From the NCBI RefSeq assembly GCF_000687475.1, contig NC_057318.1, forward strand, positions 2,666,001 through 2,730,000: a DNA stretch of 64,000 nt, given 5' to 3'. Shown piece after piece: positions 23,993-35,089 of this stretch. The position numbers and the translations under genes were made by a program. Origin of the DNA: Ustilaginoidea virens. Taxonomy: Eukaryota > Ascomycota > Sordariomycetes > Hypocreales > Clavicipitaceae. The notes beneath the pieces were generated by a model. That model searched no databases. It worked only from the letters and a program-made list of their open reading frames with translations, and was not told the DNA's origin. Position 1 is the first letter of the stretch. Each line of letters starts with the position of its first letter.

Positions 23993-26900
23993 TTAGGGTG
24001 TCTTTTAATCCTTCTGAGGCTCTTCCTTACCACTAAGGTTAATATCGTGAGACTACGGTCTGGCGTTATAGGATCCCTTTAAAATAACGAGCCTAAATTG
24101 CCGGCGGAAGATTTTAAATTTCTGGCCTATTAGAGGCTTTATGAAACCGTCAGCGACTATATTGCCCGTTAGAACCTATATAATATCGATTGTTCCTTTC
24201 TAAACCTTTTGGCGTAGCTAATGATAATAAATATCTATGTGATGAAGCTATATTACAAGCTTGAAGAATTCCTTTTTCAATAGGCGAATAGTCTAGATGT
24301 TGTCGCATTAAATTATAGGGATATCGGCATATAATTGGAGCCTAACTTCCTCGCATAATCTCTTAAAGGCAATAACGTCCTTTGCTGTATGAGATATCGC
24401 AAGAAGCTCTGCCTCTATTAATGATGTTGTAATAGTATCCTGTTGACCTGATTTATATATAATCGGGCCGCTAAAGAGCTTAATTATATAGCCCTAACTG
24501 CTTTGTCGCGTCGTAATATTATCGGCATAGGAAGCATTAGAAAATGCCTCTATTTCTGCTATATTAGCCTGGAATTCTATCGCGGTATTCTTCCACGTAT
24601 AGCCGTAGTCGAGTGCCTTCTTTACGGCTTGTAAATAGTCTAGACTTAGATTTTAAAGGAATCTTAATAGCTGTGATCTAATATAGCCTAGTTTAGGCCT
24701 TATAATTATAATTGGATATACTAACGAGCCTACTATTGATTGGTATCGCTTCGTATTATATGGTTTAGCTATCTCATCGAATGCCTTAAGTCTTACAGTA
24801 TATAGTAGGTGCTCCGGAAGGCGGTCCTTAGTATCGTTAAATGCGGTAAGGTTATATTTTATCGCCAGCTTATCGAAGTAAGCCCTCTATATAAGCTATA
24901 ACTTTCCGGCTGTATGGTTGTAAATAACCTTAATTGCTAGGAACTACTATAGCTCGCCGAGATCCTTAATCTTGAATGCCGCTATTAATACTATATAGAA
25001 CGATTCGAATGCCTCTATTTGTAACTTGTGATAAAGTACGATTAGGTTATTAATATAAAAGAACACAATAAGGAAGCTATTGATGAAGATATAGGGGTCC
25101 TCGCAGACCTATTTAAAGCCTTATTGCAATAGGAATCGTAATAACTCTTTAAACTATAGTAGCGGAGACCTTTAAAGCCTGTATAGGGCACATAATAACC
25201 TAATGAATGTGAAACTATTGTGGAATCCGTTAGGTTGTTTGCAATAGATAGTCTCGTTAAGTGGTATATTAAGAAAGGCCGTAATGAAGTTATATTAGTG
25301 TATTTCTAGGTTAAAGAAGCATATTAACGCTATAAGAAGCCGAAATGTATATGCCGTAAGCGCTATTGCCTAGATATTACGAAGATTATAGGGTTATTAA
25401 TTACTATAAACGTATAATTGTGCCTTATAACCGGTGAGATACCCATTTTAGTCCCATTTATAGGTAAATACCTACTTTAGGTCTAATAGCTTAATCTAAG
25501 GGTCGATGGATAAATTATTTTATTAAATAATATACCTAATCTCCCTATTCGTGACCTTTAAATATTCTTCTTTCGCGGTAGCGATAAATTCCTCGCGCTT
25601 AAGGTGCTTTTTGAGCTCCCTTTATATTGCCGGCTCTTTAGGCATATTCGTAATATATAGTGCCTCTATTATAGCTAAAGGCTTCGCGATAGAAGCTACG
25701 AATATATCGTAAGTATTTCCTTCGAGCTTTATAAAGAATATATTATCGAAGGGAGTAATCGGCTCGAGTTTATCGTTAGGCTTAGGCGAAAATAGTAAGG
25801 ATAGTAGTATTACTTAAGCAATAGCTTCTTTAGGGTAATCTATAACCTTAAGATTAATTTCTATTAGTTAAGGGGCATCGTTAGTAGCTTTATTTTGTGC
25901 TTTTAGTGCCTATTTAATAATAGGATCGTTAGTAAAGATATTTTTAATTGAATTCCTAGATAATATAAGTTTAAAGTTGTTAATAATAGGTGTTTCTTTA
26001 ATATTATCGATAAGGCTATTTAGGGCCTCTTTCTATTATTTAGAAATCGGTAAGTAGCGTTTATCTTAATAAAAAATGGTCTTATTAAATGTAATATAGC
26101 TAGAATTGAATTAGCAGCTTTTTTTTAACGAAGGCACCTAAATTAGGTACTAAGTGGTCGAGATATAGCCTGCTAAATACCCGATGTAAGCTTTTTAATT
26201 AAGCTTTAGACCTTTCTGCAATATCCTATCGCGAGTCATTACGAAAGCCTTATATCTATAGGCGTAGAGGTGGTGAATTTGTGGACGAATATCTACCGGT
26301 AGGTGTTTCTAGGCGGGCTTATTGTTATAGAGCTAAAGTTAAAGCATTTAAAGAGGTGACTTTTAGTTATCGTAAGGTCTTTCTGACTTCCTAGGGCTTC
26401 GATTTAGTAAATATACTACTACTTCGGCTATAATAGGCCATAACTCCTTAGGAAAGCTTGCTTATATATTGAGAAGGGCTATCTTTGTCTTTAATACCCC
26501 TTTAGAACGTTTAGTATAACCGTTCTAATATTAGTAACTAGGGCTCGAATTTCGAATTATAATGCCTTTCCGCTTAGTTTCTTCCTAACTATTGCTAGTC
26601 TAAAGCGCCGTTTCGTTATTAGAGATAACTATCGCGATCGCTATATTATATAGGCGTAAAACTTAATTCTTGAAGATTAGCTAATATCTAGGTAGGTCGG
26701 TCTTTCTAGGTATCATAAAAATGCACTTTATTCCTATAAATCGGTAGGTAAATAACGCTATATATTTATTACTATTGAAAGCAATAGTTTGTGGAAATAG
26801 ATCGAAAGAGACTATTTTGAAGGGTTCTTAAGGCATCGAAAGCTTATAAGATAACTATAATATCTGCTTTACGATTTTTATACTGCTATAAACCTTATAA

Positions 26901-28960
26901 TTCGAAGCTTCTTTTTCCTTAGGTATTTATAATATATCCTTAAAGATATGATCTATCGAATCTCGACCTAGGTACTTAAAATGCGTATGCTAGATAGTAT
27001 AAGGCGTTTTTATTGAAGTTTTAGGCTAGCGGCTATCTCCTCGAGCTAAATAGGCTTTATTAATATTTAAGGCTTCATTTTTAGCCCTTATAATAAATTC
27101 ATCTATAGGCATATCGTTTCTGCTATTTTGATAAAAGATATAGGGCCTCTCTTCTACCTAAGAAACTTAAAAGATAACTTCTTATTAACCATTTTTCCAT
27201 AAGTAAATCTCATCGACTTTATTATTTTAAAATAATCCCTTATTTTTTATCTTTTTTATAGCGAGAAGATTCGCTATAATCATTGGATTATATAGAATAT
27301 TGGTAAAGGTAACGGCCCTTCTATCCTATAATATAATTCGAATAGAGCTAATACTAAGAACTTTTGAAACATTATTATAAGTATTACGAATAAGGTGCTT
27401 ATTGATATTATAGTCGATATTAGTAAACTACTTTATATCGTTAAAAATGTGTATTAAAGCACTATTATCGAGTATAATATAAGACTTTAAAAGGCCTAAA
27501 TTATCCGGGTGAGTTCCTATAGAAAGAATAGATATTATAAATACCTTATCTTCCTTTTCTTTCTCTATTAATTTATCTTCTTCCTTATTATTATCGTTAT
27601 TGCCTTTACCTTTGCTTTTGCCTTTATATTTATCTTAAAAGGCTTTAAATGTATTTTATATCTCTTTAGATTCCTTTTTCATCTTTTTATATATAGCTTC
27701 CTAGCTTTTCTTGCTAATCCTATCTTTTAAGTAGTTTAGAGCTATTAATAGAGTTAATATCTAATAATTCTTATAATAAGGCCCCTTTACTATATAGGGC
27801 TTGCTATAGTATTTGTAGGTCTTTTTCTCTACTAAAGATAAAGCCGAAGTATCGCTAGAAGCAGCTTATAATAAAGGTTTAGTATCGTTAGTTATAAATG
27901 CTATATAACTACTACTAACCTTCCCCTTCTCTTTTAGCTCTTATTTCTACTAAATATATTTAATAATCGTTAGAAAATCGAGATATTTATTCTATTCTTA
28001 TATTTTTACTATTCGATTAAGGATTTTTTCCTTAAAGGTAGGATACTTTTAATAAAGAGCTTCCGCTAGCTATTTAGTAGGCATATTCCTATTGATAAAG
28101 ATTAAATCTATTTACACTAATCGCTTATATAATATAGAGATTTCGTTAAACCATTCCTCTATATTATATCTTCTAAGGTTATATCGTATAGCCTGCTTAA
28201 ATTTTTCTTCGAGGTATTCCCAGATAATAAGCTAAACTGGTCGTATATATTCTATTAGGCATTAAATTTTTCTTTGAATATTCCGATCGCCTACTACTAA
28301 TATCTTATAGCTAGGGCTTAATATTGATTCGAACCATACTATATACGCTCGAAGATTCCGACTAAATATCGTATAACAGTCGTTTTAAAAGTTATACTAA
28401 ATATTAGCTTATTTCATCCATTCTATAGTACTAATACCATTAGGGCGTTATATCGGCTTAAAGTAGTGGTTTTCTTTAATATTTTCGACTTACTACGGCC
28501 GGATTATTCTTATTCTTACTAAGGATAATAGTCCTACCGATAATACCCTAACTGCTATTGCAGCTCTAGTATTTGCAGAAAAGGCACGATCTATAGCTTT
28601 TATTAATGAATTAGCTATTGCTGCCGATATAGGTATTAATACTAATGCCTGCATAGAATAGATAGGTTCATCTAATTCTTACGCTAGCAGAAGAGGTATA
28701 TTTAGTATCGCCGAGCCCTTAGGGTTAATAAATATCTAAATATCATCCTCTAAAGCACGCTTTTAAATATAATTATACCAGATATCCCAATTATATCGGG
28801 ACATCAGCCTAACTGCTGGTTTGGAGCTATTATCAGTAATAGTACCTATTTTCGCTAATAATAATATTTAGGGCACGAATTGATCTAATGAAAATAGCGG
28901 TCAAAATATCGGTTGGTTACTTTTAAAGGAAATATCGCTACTTTCCTCCTAAATAGCCTC
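23993..28960 (-). pseudogene. Copia-C gag-pol, RIP-inactivated
   Basis: Reading leftwards from about 28960: a gag segment (RYNWDIWYNYI near 28790), zinc-knuckle and protease region (about 27000-28000, poorly preserved), an integrase C-terminal region (about 26300-26500), RT from about 25500, RNase H, and a stop at 23993-23995. RT shows FTYKWD, then AFLNIPLNETIY, then YINNLIV near 25040, where both catalytic aspartates now read Asn. RNase H shows GYIIKLFSGPI and SLIEAELLAISHTAKD at about 24350-24500. Many Gln/Trp codons are stops. All Copia domains are in the usual order, so the ancestor was autonomous. Confidence 0.85.
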
Positions 28961-29163
28961 CTTTTTAATTAATGAGGCCACACGAGTATATCAGCAATAA
29001 GGCTTTTAACGGATTTAACAGGGAACCTAGAACTTACTCAAATAAGATCCGGAAAATAGTGGCTTTTATAGCAAAATAAAGATAACAATTGATCTTAAGG
29101 CTGGGCCATAAGGTAAGGGATAAAAATAAGGTTTTTGTTGTGATATTTACGCAATTGCTACCA

Positions 29164-29358
29164 TGTTAGAATGCATAGGGAAAATGCGATAATGCTTGAT
29201 TAAAGGAACTAAGTCCTCTCTAAGAGACTTATGTTCCCAGCTATTTATAGTGGGATAGGGGGTACCCCTAAGGGCTTACTGATCTAGGGAGAACTCGGCA
29301 TATCCACCCTCGGATATGACCGATATCCACATTACAGACAGCTAATTTCCCTCCGATA
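29164..29358 (-). repeat. 5' LTR of Copia-C (195 bp)
   Basis: Matches 23536-23730. On the plus strand it ends CTCCGATA, so the LTR start on the minus strand has changed from TGTCGG to TATCGG. The primer site is the complement of 29150-29163. Confidence 0.92.
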
Positions 29359-31327
29359 TAAAGGCAGTAGAATGGTAAAATCGCAGTAAGGTAAAAGTAA
29401 CGGCACAGATAAGATACGAGACTAAGGCGTAGGGACAATCTGAATTAATTGTGCACTCTTGCTTATGTGCATACATCCATATATTCCTCCCACTATTTAG
29501 GTAGGAATATCTAGGGATTTAAATACATAATATTCCAACATAGAATATCTCTAGTGAAATCAATCTGACGTGAATGTCATGACCATACTGTGATATCATA
29601 GATATGTGGCGAAATGTGCATTTGTAGTGCATCGAGATTTGCGACGATAAAGTGGTATAATCAATTTGTAATGCATCATATGTTTGCGCGTGAGGGAATG
29701 TGTGTAAGTACTGGGTACTCAACTTTACTAGCAGCTGCCATATAAATATAAGTACTGAATACTTAATACCTTTCTCAATCTGATGATGCGGCGATGCGTA
29801 GAGATTATCGGCGATAGATATCCAAAAATAATAAAATAAAATAACAATAAATAATTTCCTTCTGATAGTTATACTGGCTTTGGCTACGAGTAATAACTAG
29901 GAAATAGAGCAGATCGACTTTATAGGCGCCTTCCTAAATAGCGAACTTTCTGAGACTATTTATATGGATATTCCTAACGGATTTCTTGAATTTATAGAGA
30001 GCTTATTGCTAACTGATAGCAAGCTTTAGTCTGATATTCAACGACAATGGCTACTAACTTTACTTAAAGAAGCCAGCTTTAATCCCTCTATTAAGCAAGC
30101 TATTTTACTAAAGAAGGCCCTATACGGGCTAAAATAAGCACCCCGCGAATGGCAATACCGGCTAAAAGACCTGATTTCTAGTGAAGGCTTCTTACCTTTA
30201 GCTTCTGATGCTGCCGTCTTTTATAATAAGCAAACCAGCACCTTTATCGTCACTTATGTTGACGATTGCCTATTAGTTGGTCCAAATATAACTTATATTA
30301 ACCAGCTAAAAAGGAAATTCCATAAGGTCTATGCTATAGAAGACCGCGGTCCGGCTTCCTTCTTCTTAAGCGTATAGATTATACGAAATAAAAAGGAAGG
30401 TCTATTGTGGCTACACCAAGCCTAATTTATAGCAGAGGTCCTAGCTAAATTTGGTCTATAGGATACTAAACTTTAGCTAATTCCACTTCAACCAGAGATT
30501 CTAAATGAATCTAGTGGAAAAGACCTTAGCCCTACTGATCAGAGCCTTTATTAGAGCCTTACTGGCACTATAATGTGGCTTATGATGATGACTAGACCCG
30601 ACCTAGCATTTCCTACATAATACCTCTCCCGGTTTATGTCGAAAGCAACTAATGTGCATCTAAATACTGCAAAAGGCAGCTTTAGTTACCTTAAAGGCAC
30701 TGAGAACCTAGCTATTTGTTTTACTAAAAGCAACTAATAGCCTATTATAACCGCTTATTCTGATAGCGATTTTGCTGGCTGTAAAGAAACTTCTAAATCT
30801 ACTGGAGGCTTCTTAACTACTATTAATAGTGGTCCTATTAGCTGGCGTTCTAAACGAGCCTCTTTAGTAGTGCTATCTACTTTAGAAGCTGAATCTGATG
30901 CTTTACTTGAGACTATCCGTAAGGTACAATAGCTTTCTAACCTTTATAAGGAGCTGGAAATTGATATTTTACGCCCTATACTGCTATACTGCGATAACTA
31001 GGGCTCCATTTCAAATTCTAACGACCCTAATCAGCATGCTCGCACTAAGCATATGCTATTAAAATTCCGGTATATTAGGGAGCAAGCCCAGCTAGGCTTG
31101 GTTAAAATTACCTACTTACCTACTAATAGTATGCCTGCTGATAGTCTTACGAAGCTACTGCCGGGCCCTAAATTTACTAGGTTCCGCGAGTTACTAGGTC
31201 TTAGGGCCTGCTAACTTATATTAACTTACTTTTACTAAGGTTTTTCTTATGTTTTTCTTTAGCATCTTTTACTGCATTTTCTTTCCCTATCCTTTATACG
31301 ATTAGCTTGCTATTATAGTAACTAATC

Positions 31328-31335
31328 AGAGGGGG
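31328..31335 (+). other. Polypurine tract of Copia-A
   Basis: AGAGGGGG lies immediately before the 3' LTR start TGTTAAAATC, the expected site for plus-strand priming. Confidence 0.75.
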
Positions 31336-32125
31336 TGTTAAAATCCTATAGTAGCCTACTAGGCTGCTGGCCTAATGCCCTACTGGCCTACTAACCTTCT
31401 GGCCCTTATACCGCCTCTTGGACTTATGGTAGTCTTACCTTAGGCCTTTGCCTTTTACCTTAAGGATTTTCAGTGGATTATTTACTGTAAGTAAGGTAGG
31501 CCTTGTTAAAAAGGTGTGGTATTGCTAAATTAGCGTGGTGGCCTACTAGCATGGTGGCGGCCTACTAGTGTGGTGGCTAGTCCACTAGTGTGGTGGTTAG
31601 TTACTAGCGTGGTGGTTAGTTACTAGTGTGGTGGCTAGTCTACTAGTGTGGTGGCTAGTATACTAGCGTGGTGGTTAGTTTACTAGCGTAATGGCTAGTT
31701 GCTAGTGCGGTGGTTAGGGTGGTTGGAAAGGCCGGATATAGTGGGTTTGCTGACGTATCATATACGTGGCATAGCGAGCATTACGGGGAGCTTTCTTACT
31801 GGCTACTTTGGATGCCTGGGCCCACCCCTCCTTCGTGTATATATAGGATAGCTTTCCCCCTTCTTTCTAGATAGTAGAAGGGTAGCACAATCGAACCTGT
31901 TAATGCACTACATGCCTCTTAACTTCCACCTTCCCTGCGTTATTCTGGTTATCTTATATTTGCCTTGCCTTTACACTTGCCCTGCTTTATAGCACTTGTA
32001 TAGTCTTAGGACTTAGTGAAGAATCTAGTATTTATACTAAGATTAAGTCACAGGTCGCAGACAGTCTCGTGCCATTTAGCTAGCTAGTAAGGCTTTGCTT
32101 TATAGTGACCTTTAAAATTGCAATA
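31336..32125 (+). repeat. 3' LTR of Copia-A (790 bp)
   Basis: Same family as 15260-16029 but about 20 bp longer, mainly because the internal tandem-repeat block (31536-31712) has a different number and arrangement of units. Followed by the target duplication ATTAT. Confidence 0.93.
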
Positions 32126-32699
32126 ATTATAAAGGACTTTAGATATATATCCTATTCCTAGACTTCGACTTATAGTAGCTAATAGCTAAGGAATACCTAG
32201 TAAAAAAGTAGCTTACTAAATAGTCTAAATACTAAGCCGCTATAAGAGCGAGATAGCGGCGATATAGGCCTATAGTAGTAGAGAGGGCCTTAGATTTCTA
32301 ATCTATAGCTATAATAATTAAGCTCTATAATAGCCTCCTTAAATATAAATCGGCTATATTTATTTAACTTTATATAGAAAAGATCGGGCTAAATTCCTTC
32401 TTTTACTAGCGCTAAGTTCCTATTATGCCTTTACCTCTCTACTAATATAAAGAGGCCCCTAAAGACTATTACTATTTAATCTTCTTTTGCCTATATTATA
32501 GACGATAGCATTAATAGCTATATAAGACCGGCCTAAGCCTTTTCTAAGACTACCTAAAGATCTCTATCGCCCTAAATAAGCTAAGCCTTACCCGCTAACT
32601 TATATACTAGATTTTTAGCCTTAACCGTCTTAATTAGTTCTAGCTCGCTTAATTACTCTAGCGACCTATCTCTATAGAGGCCTTAGGATAATCTTAACT

Positions 32700-34397
32700 A
32701 CCTAATATCGCTCCTAATATCTAATAATAATAACCTAATATAAAAGAGAGGAGATATAGTAGGCAGATAAAAGCATTTAATTTTTAGCTATTCTAAAGTT
32801 ATAATATTAATATTAGAGCCCCCCTCCCCCCCCCCTCCCCCTCTCCTATTAGCCCCTATAGTAGCCCCCTTTTTTTCTCCCTTTTTTCTCCCTCCCCTTT
32901 TGCCGCCCTCTTTTGCCCTTAAGAAATAAGTAGCTTTAATACGGCCTAAATGCCTTTTAATGCCTCTATCTTATACTTTTTAAAGTTTAATGCCTTTTAG
33001 GTTATCCTAAAAGTAATACTCCCCCTTACTACTACTACTACTACTACTGCCTTCCCCCTACTTTAGGCAGTCGATACCTATTGCGCCCTTAACTAGAGGG
33101 TATAATAGTTATCGACCTATCTATACTAGCACCTATTCTATATAGCCCCTATATCTTATATATACCTCCCCTTTTATAGCTAGTACCTCCTAGGCACTTA
33201 AGAGGGCGTAAATAGACTTTTAGTTCTTAAGAGTCCGCTTAAAAGGATAGTAAATCTTCCCTACTATAGTATATACGAAATATACCGCCCTAGGCCCTAT
33301 ATAGTATTATACCGTATTACTATTGTTTAAATATTAGTTAGATTAAGGGTTGATTAGTCGGGTCCTACTTTACTAAGAATAGTATTAATAGTTAGGGTCT
33401 TCGGCTTATATAAGGTAAGGGTCGTAGGGCTATCCCTATAGCTCGTCAGGCTAATAAAGATAGGTTAATAATACTAATATAGTGGGAATAGGGAGTACCT
33501 ACCCTTTTATCTAAAGATACTAACTTTTTCGGTATACTACTATTATTATTATTATTACTACTGCTGTGGCTGCTGCTACTATTGCTACTAATGCTACTGC
33601 TGCTAATGCTAATACTACTGCTGCTGCCGTTACTTTTGCTATTACTATTATTACTGCTGTCGCTAATATTACTACTATTGCTATTATTATTGCCCTACCG
33701 TATGGGTTAATGTTATCCCTATAGCGCTAAAGAACGGGGCTTAAGGGGATTATATATAGAAAAAATAATAGCCTTATAGAAAAGAAAAAAAGGGATTAAG
33801 AAGTCGGGGGGCATTTATACCTTTATATCCTCGCCTGACTAGAGGCCTTTATGCCTTTTTTTTATATTTAGCTTACCCTAACCTCCGACTTAATACCGCT
33901 TGCCTTCTATTAAGTATCCCCCTTATAGCTAATTCGCTGCCGATATAGCCTTAATAATAGAAAATTCCTTTATTCTCGATCTAATGCCCTTATGCGATAC
34001 GCATGCTATATAGCCGGCGTATATACTGCGCAGCTGGCGCTGCCCCGCCTATATAACCTCTACTTTACTTTCGATTTATAGTATACCGACCTAGGACCAC
34101 TTCTCCCCTATAGATATTAGACCTACCTTTTTCCAGACCTATTTTTTCTAGATCGTTTTTACACTCTTCCTAGTACTATCGCTAGGTATAATCCTAAGCG
34201 ATAGCGTACCTACCTTTCTTATATGCCGGAAACCCATCGGCCCCCTTAGGGGCCTAACTTCCTAGTTATTGTAATTATATTAGTAGGAAGGGTTTTCCCC
34301 CCGGTCCTTAGGTTTTTCCCTTTTGGATTATCTGCCGGAGTACTAGATAGGCATTTTTAGCTTAGAATAGCCCCCTAGAGTAATTTAATAATAATAA
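32700..34397 (+). other. LINE 3' untranslated region with microsatellites and (TAA)n tail
   Basis: About 1.7 kb with no believable frame. It contains a C-rich tract (32818-32890), a short (CTA)n run near 33030, and a long mixed trinucleotide block of TNN units (33535-33700). The same order, reverse-complemented, is seen in the minus LINE at 41086-42480. The element ends in TAATAATAATAA-like sequence before the duplicated target. Confidence 0.7.
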
Positions 34398-34801
34398 TTT
34401 AATAGTATAGTCTTAAAGGCCTTAGTAATTATATAAAGGCAGGCTAACTATTCTATAGCTAGGGATTTAGTAATACCTTTTGCTATCCCTCTAGGGGCAA
34501 TAGGGGTATACTATACTTTTATATTAAAGGCGATAATAGTCTAGATAACCTACATATAGATTAGGCGTATTTTTTAATATTAATAGCCTTAGGTAGAGGC
34601 CGCTATTGCTATAAGTATAAATTGCTACTACTTAAGTTTTTTTACGATCTTAAGATAGTATTCTTTTTATTTTAGCTTATAATAGATTTTAACTCCTAAA
34701 AATCTAGTACACTATTTTAGCTAAATTATTATAGTTTTAAGCTATACTTTAGTCTTATTTGCTTTATATATATAGGTGAAATAGATAAGCTCGCTTTTAT
34801 T
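34398..34801 (-). mobile_element. Outer LINE piece 2
   Basis: Continues piece 1 exactly after the TTTAATAGTATAGT duplication and matches about 43326-43730 of the full LINE. Ends at TTATT (34797-34801), the target copy left by Gypsy-A2. Confidence 0.88.
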
Positions 34802-35043
34802 TGTTATAAGCTCGGGCTACGCCCGCGCCACAATATGGCTAGGACTCGGGCTACGCCCGCGACTAGCCTAGGGAGCATCGGCACGGGGTCATAAGGCCTT
34901 ACTAAGGAATCGGCCTATACTACATATAGGCATAAATAGACTACTCAGAGGCCTTTATTTGGGTCCTTTCTCTTTCCTCTTTAGTCTATTTAATATATTC
35001 ATTCGACGCCTATTCGCAGTAGCCTTAGGGCCAGTCCTTTATA
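34802..35043 (+). repeat. 5' LTR of Gypsy-A2 (242 bp)
   Basis: Starts TGTTATAAGCTCGGGC and ends CCTTTATA. Same length as the 3' LTR at 48276-48517. The following bases (TTTAAATAGACTCTCTC) do not match a tRNA 3' end that I can recognise, so the priming mode is unknown. Confidence 0.9.
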
Positions 35044-35089
35044 TTTAAATAGACTCTCTCAGCCTTACTATTATAACCTCACATTATAG

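Larger units (their letters stand above)
23531..29363 (-). mobile_element. Copia-C, full-length Copia element, TAAAG target duplication
   Basis: A complete minus-oriented Copia element (23536-29358, 5823 bp) inserted in the Copia-B 5' LTR. TAAAG occurs at 23531-23535 and 29359-29363. LTRs of 195 bp lie at 23536-23730 and 29164-29358. A purine tract (complement of CACCCCTTTA, 23731-23740) precedes the 3' LTR. The 5' LTR is followed by TGGTAGCAATTGCG, a likely primer site matching a tRNA 3' end. It is the innermost element, yet it is far more RIP-mutated than its host. Confidence 0.93.
23475..29867 (-). repeat. 5' LTR of Copia-B, split by Copia-C
   Basis: The two halves, 23475-23535 and 29364-29867, join at a duplicated TAAAG and together match the 565-bp LTR at 19628-20192. 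The outer ends have changed TGTCA to TATCA and TGACA to TGATA, both CpA/TpG transitions. Confidence 0.92.
19623..29872 (-). mobile_element. Copia-B, internally deleted Copia element, GTTAT target duplication
   Basis: A minus-oriented element inserted in the Copia-A RT. GTTAT flanks it at 19623-19627 and 29868-29872. Its LTRs are 19628-20192 and 23475-23535 plus 29364-29867; the second is split by Copia-C. Own sequence is about 4.4 kb. It keeps gag, protease, GAG-pre-integrase, a short integrase remnant and linker, then goes straight to the purine tract and 3' LTR, so RT and RNase H are absent. By eye the two LTRs differ at only about seven sites in 565, all transitions. Probably a non-autonomous derivative. 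Confidence 0.92.
16774..31214 (+). pseudogene. Copia-A gag-pol, broken, split at 19627/29873
   Basis: The frame begins MAQSRPSTYK at 16774 with a helical gag segment and a lysine-rich end at 17060. The protease motif reads YNTGSTCH near 17237 (Asp to Asn). A one-base shift occurs near 17325. The GAG-pre-integrase motif WHVRLGH is at about 17955. Integrase follows, with EGDTF, YYDGGNE and LAERS giving a plausible DDE set (18147-18450). A 251-codon open stretch (18489-19244) is integrase C-terminus and linker. RT starts at about 19420, breaks at the Copia-B insertion, and resumes at 29873 with an intact YVDD at 30255-30266. RNase H runs to the stop at 31212-31214. Scattered CAA/CAG-to-stop changes make it non-functional. 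Confidence 0.9.
15255..32130 (+). mobile_element. Copia-A LTR retrotransposon with ATTAT target duplication, hosting Copia-B and Copia-C
   Basis: A Ty1/Copia element of about 6.6 kb own sequence (15260-19627 and 29873-32125) inserted in LINE ORF2. The direct repeat ATTAT is seen at 15255-15259 and 32126-32130. Its LTRs are 15260-16029 and 31336-32125, starting TGTTAAAATC and ending AATTGCAATA. The order protease, integrase, RT, RNase H identifies Copia. A primer-binding site follows the 5' LTR and a purine tract precedes the 3' LTR. It is only partly RIP-mutated: CA and TG are still common and long frames remain. Confidence 0.95.
12420..32690 (+). pseudogene. LINE ORF2 (endonuclease-RT), degenerate, split by Copia-A
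   Basis: ORF2 would encode the endonuclease and RT used for target-primed reverse transcription. The endonuclease part (about 12420-13400) is too decayed to show catalytic residues. RT is clear: a segment LDISIAFNIVNYIRLI at about 14299-14346 (the usual AFD aspartate reads Asn), then a GVL-stop-GSPLS box near 14470, then FIDNIN at about 14568, where the DD of the catalytic box reads DN. The frame continues to 15254, is interrupted by Copia-A, and resumes at 32131. Its C-terminal part includes a remnant of the PLPLCPCKEAP-type cysteine motif near 32430. Many Gln/Trp codons are stops. Confidence 0.78.
10887..34397 (+). mobile_element. Full-length Tad1-like LINE, plus strand, containing a three-deep Copia nest
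   Basis: A complete non-LTR retrotransposon of about 6.6 kb of its own sequence, split by Copia-A at 15259/32131. It has a 5' UTR, an ORF1 with zinc knuckles, an ORF2 with RT and a C-terminal region, a long 3' UTR and a (TAA)n-type tail at 34387-34397. A 14-bp direct repeat, TTTAATAGTATAGT, flanks it at 10873-10886 and 34398-34411. It inserted in antiparallel orientation into the outer LINE, which is the same family. The full copy at 41086-47457 confirms both ends and the length. Confidence 0.92.
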
